DNA of 64,000 nt from Agromyces sp. H66 (lineage in GTDB: Bacteria > Actinomycetota > Actinomycetes > Actinomycetales > Microbacteriaceae): assembly GCF_004959775.1 (NCBI RefSeq), contig NZ_SJZG01000010.1:38605-102604 (forward strand), given 5' to 3'. Below the pieces are notes generated by a model. That model had not been told where the DNA came from and ran no database searches. It saw only the letters and a list, made by a program, of their open reading frames with translations. Below, piece after piece: positions 49,789-57,599 of the stretch. Every line of letters starts with the position of its first letter. The stretch's first letter is position 1. The position numbers and the translations under genes were made by a program.

Positions 49789-51147
49789 ATGAGACTCACA
49801 CGGCATCGCCGTTGGATGGCCCCGGTCGTGGGCGCCGCGGCGATCGGATTGGCACTCACGGCCTGCACCGGCGACATCGCCGACCAGGAGGCGGGCGACG
49901 TCGACTGCGCCGATTACGAGGAGTACGGCACGTTCGACGGCGCCGAGGTCACCATCGGGGGCACGATCCTCGACCTCGAGGCCGACCGGCTCGTCGAGTC
50001 GTGGTCCGACTTCGAGACCTGCACCGGCATCTCGGTCGACTACCAGGGCTCCAGCGAGTTCGAGGCGCAGATCGCGGTGCTCGCCGAGGGCGGCAACGCG
50101 CCCGACGTCGGCATCGTGCCGCAGCCCGGGTTGCTCCAGCGACTCGCCGACGGCGGCTGGCTCATCCCGGCCTCCGAGGCCGTCGAGGCCAACGTCGACG
50201 AATGGTGGTCGGAGGACTGGAAGCAGTACGGCACCTACGACGGAACGTTCTACGCCGCGCCGCTCATGGCCAGCATCAAGGGCTACGTCTGGTACTCGCC
50301 GGCCGAGTTCGACGAGAAGGGCTACGAGACTCCCGAGACGCTCGACGAGCTGAAGGACCTGTCGGAACAGATCGCGGCCGACGGTGAGCACAAGCCGTGG
50401 TGCGTGGGTCTCGAGTCGGGCGATGCCACCGGATGGCCGGGCACGGACTGGATCGAGGACTACATGCTCCGTCTGCACGGCCCCGACGTCTACGACCAGT
50501 GGGTGAACCACGAGATCCCGTTCAACGACCCGCGCGTCTTCGAGGCGTTCGAAGCCGTCGGGCAGTACCTGAAGAACGACCGCATGGTCAACGGCGGCAT
50601 CGGCGACGTGTCGACGCAGATCACGGAGGCCTTCCAGACGGCCGGCCTGCCGATCCTCGACGGCGAGTGCTCGCTGCACCACCAGGCCTCGTTCTACGAG
50701 ACCTTCTGGAACCCCGAGGGCGGCGATGAGAACACCGTCGCTCCCGATGGCACCGTGTGGGCGTTCCTGCTGCCGCCCGTCGAGGCCGGTGGCGGACTCA
50801 ACGTGACCGGTGGCGGCGAGTTCCCCGTCGCGTTCCGCGACGCCGAAGAGGTCGAGGCGTTCCGCGCCTACCTCTCGAGCGACACCTGGGCGAACAACCG
50901 GGTGGGTCTCGGCGGCGTCATCAGCGCGAACAAGGGGCTCGACCCCGAGGTCGCGTCGAGCGAGCTGCTGACCCAGTCCATCGAGATCCTTCAGGACCCC
51001 GAGACGACGTTCCGCTTCGACGGATCCGACCTGATGCCCGGTGCCGTCGGCGCCGATTCCTTCTGGAAGGGCATCGTCTCCTGGGTGAGCGGGCAGGGCA
51101 CGCAACAGGTCCTCGACACGATCGAGGCGAGCTGGCCGTCGAGCTAG
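49789..51147 (+). CDS. sugar ABC transporter substrate-binding lipoprotein (alpha-glucoside type)
   Basis: A 452-residue family 1 extracellular solute-binding protein. The signal peptide ends in the lipobox LTAC (Cys 26). Blocks include GNAPDVGIVPQPGLLQRLAD near 103, FYAAPLMASIKGYVWYSPAEF near 155 and GGGEFPVAFRDAEEVEAFRAYL near 350. It resembles AglE-type alpha-glucoside receptors more than maltose receptors, by overall pattern only. ATG 49789 follows GAGGAG at a short spacing. First gene of a three-gene importer; no ATPase gene is linked, so it probably shares an MsiK-like ATPase encoded elsewhere. Confidence 0.88.
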   Translation: MRLTRHRRWMAPVVGAAAIGLALTACTGDIADQEAGDVDCADYEEYGTFDGAEVTIGGTILDLEADRLVESWSDFETCTGISVDYQGSSEFEAQIAVLAEGGNAPDVGIVPQPGLLQRLADGGWLIPASEAVEANVDEWWSEDWKQYGTYDGTFYAAPLMASIKGYVWYSPAEFDEKGYETPETLDELKDLSEQIAADGEHKPWCVGLESGDATGWPGTDWIEDYMLRLHGPDVYDQWVNHEIPFNDPRVFEAFEAVGQYLKNDRMVNGGIGDVSTQITEAFQTAGLPILDGECSLHHQASFYETFWNPEGGDENTVAPDGTVWAFLLPPVEAGGGLNVTGGGEFPVAFRDAEEVEAFRAYLSSDTWANNRVGLGGVISANKGLDPEVASSELLTQSIEILQDPETTFRFDGSDLMPGAVGADSFWKGIVSWVSGQGTQQVLDTIEASWPSS

Positions 51148-51177
51148 TAGCGGTCGACTCGCAACAGACGGCATGAT

Positions 51178-51209
51178 CGAGGGGCGGGGTTCGAAGACCC
51201 CGCCCCTCG
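51178..51209 (+). terminator. intra-operon hairpin after the binding-protein gene
   Basis: CGAGGGGCGGGGT (51178-51190) and its exact complement (51197-51209) form a 13-base stem with a six-base loop, 31 bases after the binding-protein stop. As in the first sugar operon (34650-34697), it probably sets receptor expression above that of the permeases. Confidence 0.7.
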
Positions 51210-51243
51210 GCACCCCTGATTCAACGACGAACGGGAGGCACAG

Positions 51244-52212
51244 ATGACCACGGCCGATCTGCTCGGCAAGCTTCTGCAGGTGGTGATGGGGCTCGCGGTC
51301 TTCGCCGCGGTCGTCGGCCTCCTCATCTTCTTCATCGACAAGGCGCCGAAGAGGGGGCGCGACTACTGGCAGCTCGTCGGGTTCCTCGCACCGGCGATGA
51401 TCTTCGTCGCGATCGGGCTCGTGTACCCGGCGATCCGCACGAGCATCCTCGCATTCCAGGACTCGAGCGGTGCCTTCACGTGGGACCACTTCATCTGGAC
51501 GTTCACGCAGCCGACGGCGGTGCGCACGCTCATCAACACGATCATCTGGGTCGCCCTCGTTCCCACGGTGGCGACCGCGGTCGGACTCGCCTACGCGGTG
51601 TTCATCGACAAGTCGCGCGGCGAGCGCTACTACAAGGCGATCCTGTTCATGCCCATGGCGATCTCGTTCGTCGGCGCGGGCATCATCTGGAAGTTCGTCT
51701 ACGAGTACCGTTCGGGCGATCGCGAGCAGATCGGCCTGCTCAACGCGATCGTCACCGGGTTCGGCGGCGATCCGGTGCAGTGGCTGCAGACCGACCCGAT
51801 CAACACCTTCCTGCTGATCGTCGTCATGATCTGGATCCAGACGGGCTTCGCGATGGTCGTGCTCAGCGCGGCGATCAAGGGCATCCCCACGGAACAGATC
51901 GAGGCCGCCCAGCTCGACGGCACGAACGGCTGGCAGCGTTTCACCAACGTCACGGTGCCCGGCATCCGCGGTTCCCTCGTGGTCGTGCTCACCACGATCT
52001 CGATCGCGACGCTGAAGGTCTTCGACATCGTGCGCACGATGACGGCGGGCAACTTCAACACGAGCGTCATCGCCAACGAGATGTACACGCAGGCGTTCCG
52101 TGCGAGCGAAGTCGGCCGGGGGTCGGCGCTCGCGTTGATCCTGTTCGTGCTCGTGCTCCCGATCATCATCTACAACGTGAACGTGCTCCGTAAGCAGAGG
52201 GAGATCCGATGA
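51244..52212 (+). CDS. sugar ABC transporter permease (MalF/AglF type)
   Basis: A 322-residue inner-membrane permease with about eight hydrophobic helices. An extra N-terminal helix and charged linker (KAPKRGRDYW) precede the core, typical of the AglF kind. The cytoplasmic EAA motif QIEAAQLDGTNGWQRFTNVT near residue 219 contacts the ATPase. ATG 51244 follows GGGAGG. Its stop overlaps the next gene by four bases. Confidence 0.9.
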   Translation: MTTADLLGKLLQVVMGLAVFAAVVGLLIFFIDKAPKRGRDYWQLVGFLAPAMIFVAIGLVYPAIRTSILAFQDSSGAFTWDHFIWTFTQPTAVRTLINTIIWVALVPTVATAVGLAYAVFIDKSRGERYYKAILFMPMAISFVGAGIIWKFVYEYRSGDREQIGLLNAIVTGFGGDPVQWLQTDPINTFLLIVVMIWIQTGFAMVVLSAAIKGIPTEQIEAAQLDGTNGWQRFTNVTVPGIRGSLVVVLTTISIATLKVFDIVRTMTAGNFNTSVIANEMYTQAFRASEVGRGSALALILFVLVLPIIIYNVNVLRKQREIR

Positions 52213-53192
52213 GCAGCGTCGCCCCGGCAGACCTTCCCGTCGCCAAGGACCTCGGTGCGATCGAGGCCGCCGAGATCGCCACGACGAAGACCGCGCGCGT
52301 GAAGCGGCGCCTGACGTCGCGAACGGCCACGGTCGTCTCCCTCATCATCGCGGTCGCCTGGACGATTCCCACCTTCGGGCTGTTCATCTCGTCGTTCCGG
52401 CCGGCGGAGCTCATCCGCACCACCGGCTGGTGGACCATCTTCCAGAACCCCGGCTTCACGCTCGACAACTACCGCGACGTGCTGTTCTCCACGTCGCAGT
52501 CGTCGCCGCAGCTCGGCGCCTACTTCGTGAACTCCATCGCGATCGCGTTGCTCGGCACGCTCATCCCGCTGGTGTTCGCGTCGATGGCCGCCTACGCGTT
52601 CGCGTGGATCAAGTTCAAGGGCGCGAACGTGCTGTTCATCTTCGTGTTCGCCCTGCAGATCATTCCGCTGCAGATGGCGCTGGTGCCGCTGCTGCAGATC
52701 TTCTCGACGTGGTTGCGGCCCATGCAGGCGTGGCTGCACGACGTGATCCCGATCATCCCCGAGCAGAACTACGCGCCCGTGTGGCTGGCCCACGCCATGT
52801 TCGGTCTGCCGCTCGCCATCTTCCTGCTGCACAACTTCATCTCGGAGATCCCGAACGATGTCGTGGAAGCGGCGCGGGTCGACGGCGCGACCCACGGGCA
52901 GATCTTCTTCCGCATCGTGCTGCCGCTCGCCGTTCCGGCCATCGCATCGTTCGCGATCTTCCAGTTCCTCTGGGTCTGGAACGACCTGCTCGTCGCCCTG
53001 ATCTTCTCGGGCGGCACGCAAGACGTGGCTCCGTTGACGCAGCGATTGGCCGAGCTCACCGGTACGAGGGGCCAGGACTGGCAACGCCTGACGGCTGCCG
53101 CGTTCGTGTCGCTCGTCATTCCGCTCATCGTGTTCTTCAGCCTGCAGCGCTACTTCGTGCGCGGCCTCCTCGCGGGGTCGACGAAGGGGTAG
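52209..53192 (+). CDS. sugar ABC transporter permease (MalG/AglG type)
   Basis: A 327-residue permease with six core helices plus an N-terminal soluble stretch of about 30 residues. The EAA motif VVEAARVDGATHGQIFFRIV near residue 218 is well preserved. IPLQMALVPLLQIFSTWLRP near 156 is typical of MalG-like proteins. ATG 52209 overlaps the preceding stop. Forms a heterodimer with the upstream permease. The operon ends at the hairpin 53222-53251. Confidence 0.9.
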   Translation: MSSVAPADLPVAKDLGAIEAAEIATTKTARVKRRLTSRTATVVSLIIAVAWTIPTFGLFISSFRPAELIRTTGWWTIFQNPGFTLDNYRDVLFSTSQSSPQLGAYFVNSIAIALLGTLIPLVFASMAAYAFAWIKFKGANVLFIFVFALQIIPLQMALVPLLQIFSTWLRPMQAWLHDVIPIIPEQNYAPVWLAHAMFGLPLAIFLLHNFISEIPNDVVEAARVDGATHGQIFFRIVLPLAVPAIASFAIFQFLWVWNDLLVALIFSGGTQDVAPLTQRLAELTGTRGQDWQRLTAAAFVSLVIPLIVFFSLQRYFVRGLLAGSTKG

Positions 53193-53221
53193 CGCCGGCC
53201 TGGGAGCGGGCAGGGGGAGAG

Positions 53222-53251
53222 GGATGCCACGAGCCGACGCTCGTGGCATCC
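53222..53251. terminator. terminator of the alpha-glucoside-type importer operon
   Basis: GGATGCCACGAGC (53222-53234) and its exact complement (53239-53251) form a 13-base stem with a four-base loop, 29 bases after the last permease. The stem begins with the GGATGCC heptamer. Confidence 0.8.
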
Positions 53252-53599
53252 GCTCTGCCTCCCAGCCGCAGCCGTGACCTGCGACGGGGCGCGGGTCCAC
53301 CGTCGCAACCGAACACGGACCCGACCTCGCCGTCTGTCGCCGAGTTCGGAGGTCGAGCCCACGTGGCCCACGCGTCGGGCCCGTCCGGCGACGGCCGCGG
53401 CTACGAGGGTCGGGTCGGACTGCCGAACCTCGACCCGTCGGCGGCGGGGAGCGGCAAGCTCGTGGCGACCTGCCTCATCGTCACCGGAGGCTGACCGCCG
53501 CAGCATCGGCGTGACGCACATGGCGTGTCAGCGATCACTCGCTGTGGTGGATCCTTCCCTCACGACGCGCTCGTGCGACAAGCACGACACCGCCACACC
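53252..53599. other. spacer without supportable gene
   Basis: About 350 bases between the importer terminator and the next promoter. One forward frame ending at 53494 reads like a protein C terminus (GYEGRVGLPNLDPSAAGSGK followed by LVATCLIVTGG) but has no start, ribosome binding site or recognised relatives, so it may be a gene relic. Nothing else was seen. Confidence 0.4.
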
Positions 53600-53628
53600 T
53601 TGACCCGGTCGCGCTGAACTCGTACATT
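53600..53628 (+). promoter_or_regulatory. strong housekeeping-type promoter
   Basis: TTGACC (53600-53605) and TACATT (53623-53628) with a 17-base spacer are near-consensus. Transcription would begin near 53635, just ahead of a small leader ORF (53651-53710) and a membrane protein gene. Confidence 0.7.
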
Positions 53629-53650
53629 AGCGTTCGAGTAAAGGAGAGGC

Positions 53651-53710
53651 GTGGCGCACCGCATCCACCCGAGCCGAGATGCCGACGCCGGTATCGAGGA
53701 GCAGGCATGA
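53651..53710 (+). CDS. small leader ORF coupled to the membrane protein gene
   Basis: GTG 53651 with AAGGAGAGG ending just before it starts a 19-residue ORF (VAHRIHPSRDADAGIEEQA) whose TGA overlaps the ATG of the membrane protein gene (ATGA, 53707-53710). It has its own good ribosome binding site, while the downstream gene has a weaker one, so ribosomes finishing this ORF may reinitiate. It is too short for a domain. It could be a regulatory leader peptide or simply a coupling ORF. Confidence 0.5.
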   Translation: MAHRIHPSRDADAGIEEQA

Positions 53711-54288
53711 CCGTCACCGACGCCGCCGGTCCCCAGCTGGGCATTCGGATGCTTCGACGCTGGCCCACCGCGTTCGGGCTCGTCTTCGGGGCATCCCTCG
53801 TCGTCGCGTACTGGTTCGGATTCGCCGACACCGAACGCATGTCCCAGGTCCTCATTGCTGCCGGCCTCGTCTACCTGGGATCGGCGGCCCTCCGCCTGCG
53901 GACCGCGGCCTGGCCCGTGTTCGCCGCGACGGTCGTGCTGATCACGACCGGATTCCTCGTGCCGTCGTTCGACCCGTTCTGGTGGATGCTCGGCATCGCC
54001 GGCCTGCTGGTCGTCGTCGGGCTGGTGCGCGGTGCGCTGCGGCCGCCGTGGGGCATGCCGCTCGCGTTCGGCGCGATGGCGCTGATCGTCGTCGTCGCCC
54101 TCGCGGCATCCAGACTCGACGGGCCGTGGGCGGCTCTGCTCGTGGCCGGGGGGCTCCTGGCGCACGCCGTGTGGGATGTGGTCCACCACCGCACCGGGCG
54201 CGTCGTCGTGCGATCGATGGCCGAGTTCTGCGCCGTGCTCGACACGCTCCTGGCGTTCGGGATCGTCGCCGTGACCTTCCTGGGGTAG
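53707..54288 (+). CDS. hypothetical membrane protein
   Basis: A 193-residue protein with about six hydrophobic segments (for example FGLVFGASLVVAYWFGF near 23 and LLVVVGLVRGALRPPWGMPL near 99) and a HAVWDVVHHRTGRVV loop near 155 with three His. I do not recognise the family; similar small actinobacterial proteins are annotated as hypothetical. ATG 53707 overlaps the leader ORF stop. A GNAT gene follows nine bases after its stop, so the two probably form an operon. Confidence 0.75.
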   Translation: MTVTDAAGPQLGIRMLRRWPTAFGLVFGASLVVAYWFGFADTERMSQVLIAAGLVYLGSAALRLRTAAWPVFAATVVLITTGFLVPSFDPFWWMLGIAGLLVVVGLVRGALRPPWGMPLAFGAMALIVVVALAASRLDGPWAALLVAGGLLAHAVWDVVHHRTGRVVVRSMAEFCAVLDTLLAFGIVAVTFLG

Positions 54289-54297
54289 GGGTTGGCG

Positions 54298-54822
54298 ATG
54301 ACCGAGTCGCACCACTCGGAACCGGTGATCCGGGCGGCGAGATCGACGGATGTCCCCGCGATCGCGCGGATCTGGCGTGACGGGTGGGCCGACGGTCACG
54401 CGGGCCACGTCCCCGAGGAGCTGTATCGGCACCGGACCGCCGACACGTATCCGGCGCGGGTGCGCGATCGCCTCGACCGGACATGGCTGGCCGAACGCGA
54501 CGGGATCATCACGGGTTTCGTCGTGGTCGTCGGCGACGAGGTCGAGCAGGTCTACGTCGATGCGGCCGCGCGCGGCACCGGCGTGGCGGCGATGCTGCTC
54601 GAGCACGCCGAGCGGGTGGTGGCTGGCGCCGGGCACCAGCTGGCGTGGCTCGCCGTCGTCGCGGGCAACGCGCGAGCGCGGGCGTTCTACGAACGCTCGG
54701 GATGGCGCGACACGGGCCTACTCGACTACGAGGCCGAGACCGCCACGGGGTTCGTGATCGTGCCGTGCCGCCGCTACGAGAAGGTGCTCGCCGAGACGGA
54801 TGCCGCGCCGCGGCGTGCGTAG
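54298..54822 (+). CDS. GNAT-family N-acetyltransferase
   Basis: A 174-residue acetyltransferase. VIRAARSTDVPAIARIWRDG starts the fold. The acetyl-CoA loop is ARGTGVAAMLLEHAE near 97, and NARARAFYERSGWRDTG near 122 gives the C-terminal strand-helix signature. All motifs are complete, unlike the pseudogene at 10674. ATG 54298 is used; a TTG at 54292 is an unlikely alternative. Substrate unknown. A hexamer repeat and a long imperfect hairpin follow. Confidence 0.88.
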   Translation: MTESHHSEPVIRAARSTDVPAIARIWRDGWADGHAGHVPEELYRHRTADTYPARVRDRLDRTWLAERDGIITGFVVVVGDEVEQVYVDAAARGTGVAAMLLEHAERVVAGAGHQLAWLAVVAGNARARAFYERSGWRDTGLLDYEAETATGFVIVPCRRYEKVLAETDAAPRRA

Positions 54823-54830
54823 GGTGCGCG

Positions 54831-54854
54831 CCCGTGCCCGTGCCCGTGCCCGTG
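54831..54854. repeat. CCCGTG hexamer repeated four times
   Basis: Four perfect tandem CCCGTG units occupy the spacer nine bases after the GNAT stop. Likely slippage-prone; no function is apparent. Confidence 0.85.
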
Positions 54855-54876
54855 CCGCACGCACGCTCGCCGAGTG

Positions 54877-54934
54877 CGAGTTGTTGCCATCTGCACCGCT
54901 GGCATCGTGTTGCGGTGCATCCGGCATCAACTCG
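54877..54934. terminator. imperfect hairpin between GNAT gene and wall-protein relic
   Basis: Arms 54877-54898 and 54913-54934 pair over 22 positions with four mismatches around a 14-base loop. It sits between convergent reading directions, so it could serve as a terminator for the GNAT gene. Confidence 0.5.
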
Positions 54935-55038
54935 TCCGGGCCACCCCGAACACGTGGACAGCACACCGCCGGGACGCCCGCCCGCGCAGGCGGCGGGCGC
55001 CCGACCGGACGCCCGCCACTCGACCCCTGCGGTGCGGA

Positions 55039-55410
55039 TCAGTTCAGATCGCGTGCCCCGCCTCGACGCCGCCGCCGCGCGATGAGGAGTGCGCCGCCGC
55101 CCAGGCCGAGCAGCACGACCGCTCCCGTGACGAGTGCGGCGACGCCGTCGACGCCGGTCGCCGCGAGCTTGGCGGGCGTGGGTGCGAACGGCGGCTCCTC
55201 CCACGGACCGGTCGTCCAGACGCCGTCGACCCACGCCGTGTACACGCGATTCGCGGGCAGCTTCGACACCGACACCCGCGCGGTCCCGTCGGCGTCGGCC
55301 GTCACGGTGTGGGTGCCGCCCGGCATCAGCGGGAACGCCGCGGTCGGTGACCTTCACGCTGTACCGCACCCCGGCGACGAGCGCCACCGCGCGGCCGAGT
55401 ATCGTGTTTG
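55039..55410 (-). pseudogene. C-terminal relic of a LAXTG wall-anchored protein
   Basis: The reverse strand encodes a 95-residue intact ending: MPGGTHTVTADADGTARVSV, a Trp-rich stretch, then the sorting motif LAATG near residue 54, a hydrophobic membrane segment and the tail RRRRRGG. Upstream, another frame reads ALVAGVRYSVKVTD, which fits the same beta-sandwich-like protein but is out of register, with a break near 55345. No signal peptide or start is visible. Thus it is the truncated, frameshifted end of a larger surface protein. Confidence 0.65.
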
Positions 55411-55558
55411 AGAGGTGGGGTGACGCATGGTGCACTACCTTCGGGCACGGTGGAATCCGAGCGTCCCTCAACCTGGGCCGTCACGCCCTGCGCGAACGTC
55501 CCCGGTTCGGGCCGGCGAGCGCGGCGGGCGCGTCACCCGCGCCGCTTAGGGTGAAGGC

Positions 55559-57517
55559 ATGAGCATGCACGGTGGTGGGGGGATGCCGCCGCCAGGGGCC
55601 AGGCCCGGCGGCGCGCGCGGCGGCGGTCCACGGGGTCGCATCTCCAGCGCCGACATCGAGGCCCAGCGCGCCGAGAACGCCGAGGCGCCGAAGATTCCTC
55701 ACCTGCTCCGTCGCATCGTCGAGCTGTTCGCGCCGCACAAGGCGGCCCTCGTCACCACCGTCGTGCTCGTGCTCGTGGGCGCCGCGCTCAGCGTCATCCC
55801 GCCGCTGCTCACCCAGCGCGCGTTCGATGACGGCCTGTTCCCGGCCGGGCCCGACGGTGTGCCGACGGGTCCGAACCTCCCGGTGCTCGGCACGGTCGTC
55901 GCGGCCATGATCCTCGTCTTCGTGGCATCCGCCCTGCTCGGCGTCTGGCAGACGTGGCTCACCGCGACCATCGGCAACAAGGTCATGGGTGCCCTGCGGG
56001 TTCGTCTCTTCACGCACCTGCAGGCGATGGAGCTCAGCTTCTTCACGCGCACGAAGACCGGCGTCATCCAGTCGCGCCTGCAGAACGACGTGGGCGGCGT
56101 GGCATCCGTGCTCACCAACACCGTCTCGAGCGTGCTCGGCAACACCGTCACCGTGCTCGCGGCGTTCGTCGCGATGCTCCTCCTCAACTGGCAGCTCACG
56201 ATCATCGCGCTCGTGCTGATGCCCTTCATGGTCATCGCGCAGCGGCGCGTGGGGCAGGTGCGCGCGCGCATCGCCGCGAAGACGCAGGAGTCGCTTTCGG
56301 AGATGACGGCGATCACGCAGGAGACCCTGTCGGTGAGCGGCATCCTGCTCTCGAAGAGCTTCACCCGCCAGCGCAGCGAGATCGAGCGCTACGCCGACGA
56401 GAACCGCAACCAGATCCGGCTGCAGGTGAAGCAGCAGATGACCGGCCAGTGGTTCTTCGCCATGGTGTCGATCTTCATGTCGTCGATCCCCGCCATCGTC
56501 TATCTCGTGGCGGGGTGGCTCATCGGCGGCGGCGGCGCCGACATCACGGCCGGCACGATCGTGGCGTTCACCACCGTGCAGGCGCGGCTGCTCTTCCCGC
56601 TGATGGGGCTCATGCGCGTCGCGCTCGACCTGCAGACCTCGAGCGCCCTGTTCGCGCGGATCTTCGAGTACCTCGACCTGAAACCGGCGATCACGGATGC
56701 CCCCGGCGCCCGCCCGGTGCGTGAGCGTGTCGACGGGACATCCGCGTCCGCCCTCGGCCGTGTCGAGTTCGAGGACGTGACCTTCCGCTACCCCGACGCC
56801 GACGGCGACTCGCGGCCGACGCTCGACGGCGTGAGCTTCACGATCGAGCCCGGCCAGTACGCCGCCTTCGTGGGGCCCTCCGGAGCCGGCAAGACGACGG
56901 TGTCATACCTGGTGCCGCGGCTCTACGAGGCGTCGGGCGGCGTCGTGCGGTTCGCGGGCGACGACGTGCGGGAGCTCCAGCAGGAGTCGCTCATCTCGCA
57001 CATCGGCATCGTCAGCCAGGAGACGTACCTCTTCCATGCGTCGATCGCCGAGAACCTGCGATATGCGAAGCCGGATGCCACCGACGCCGAGCTCGAGGCC
57101 GCGGCGCGTGCGGCGAACATCCACGAGACCATCGCGTCGTTCCCCGATGGGTACGACACCGTGGTGGGGGAGCGCGGCTATCGACTCTCCGGCGGCGAGA
57201 AGCAGCGCATCGCCATCGCGCGGGTGCTGCTCAAGGACCCCGCGGTGCTCGTGCTCGACGAGGCGACGAGCGCGCTCGACACCATCAGCGAGCGGGTCGT
57301 GCAGCAGGCGCTCGACGACGCGTCGCGCGGGCGCACCACCATCGCCATCGCACACCGACTGTCGACGGTGGTCGGCGCCGACGTGATCTTCGTGATCGTC
57401 GGCGGGCGCATCGTCGAGCAGGGCACGCACGCCGACCTCATCAACGCCGGTGGCGTGTACGCGTCGCTGTACCGGCAGCAGGAGGAGCGCCCGGAGGTGC
57501 CCGCAAGCCCGCTCTAG
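55559..57517 (+). CDS. ABC exporter, fused permease and ATPase (multidrug/lipid type)
   Basis: A 652-residue half-transporter that should work as a dimer. A Gly/Pro/Arg-rich 45-residue N-terminal region precedes six membrane helices (about 65-370). The ATPase has Walker A GPSGAGKTT near 441, Q-loop VSQETYLFHASIAENLRY, signature LSGGEKQRIAIARVLL near 544, Walker B VLVLDEATSALD near 564 and H-loop AHRLSTV. The ATG at 55559 lies six bases after TAGGGT (55547-55552), a -10-like element, so the mRNA may be leaderless. Export substrate unknown. Confidence 0.92.
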   Translation: MSMHGGGGMPPPGARPGGARGGGPRGRISSADIEAQRAENAEAPKIPHLLRRIVELFAPHKAALVTTVVLVLVGAALSVIPPLLTQRAFDDGLFPAGPDGVPTGPNLPVLGTVVAAMILVFVASALLGVWQTWLTATIGNKVMGALRVRLFTHLQAMELSFFTRTKTGVIQSRLQNDVGGVASVLTNTVSSVLGNTVTVLAAFVAMLLLNWQLTIIALVLMPFMVIAQRRVGQVRARIAAKTQESLSEMTAITQETLSVSGILLSKSFTRQRSEIERYADENRNQIRLQVKQQMTGQWFFAMVSIFMSSIPAIVYLVAGWLIGGGGADITAGTIVAFTTVQARLLFPLMGLMRVALDLQTSSALFARIFEYLDLKPAITDAPGARPVRERVDGTSASALGRVEFEDVTFRYPDADGDSRPTLDGVSFTIEPGQYAAFVGPSGAGKTTVSYLVPRLYEASGGVVRFAGDDVRELQQESLISHIGIVSQETYLFHASIAENLRYAKPDATDAELEAAARAANIHETIASFPDGYDTVVGERGYRLSGGEKQRIAIARVLLKDPAVLVLDEATSALDTISERVVQQALDDASRGRTTIAIAHRLSTVVGADVIFVIVGGRIVEQGTHADLINAGGVYASLYRQQEERPEVPASPL

Positions 57518-57599
57518 CGTGCTGGGTTGCCCGAACGCCATGCCGCGCTCGGCGGCTGCAGGGGGCGGCGGGGGGTCGGGTCGTCGTAGTCTGCGGGTC

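Noticed and set aside
54831-54854. CCCGTG hexamers considered as a regulatory array
   Set aside because: Simple-sequence repeat in a short spacer with no symmetric structure; slippage is the simplest explanation.
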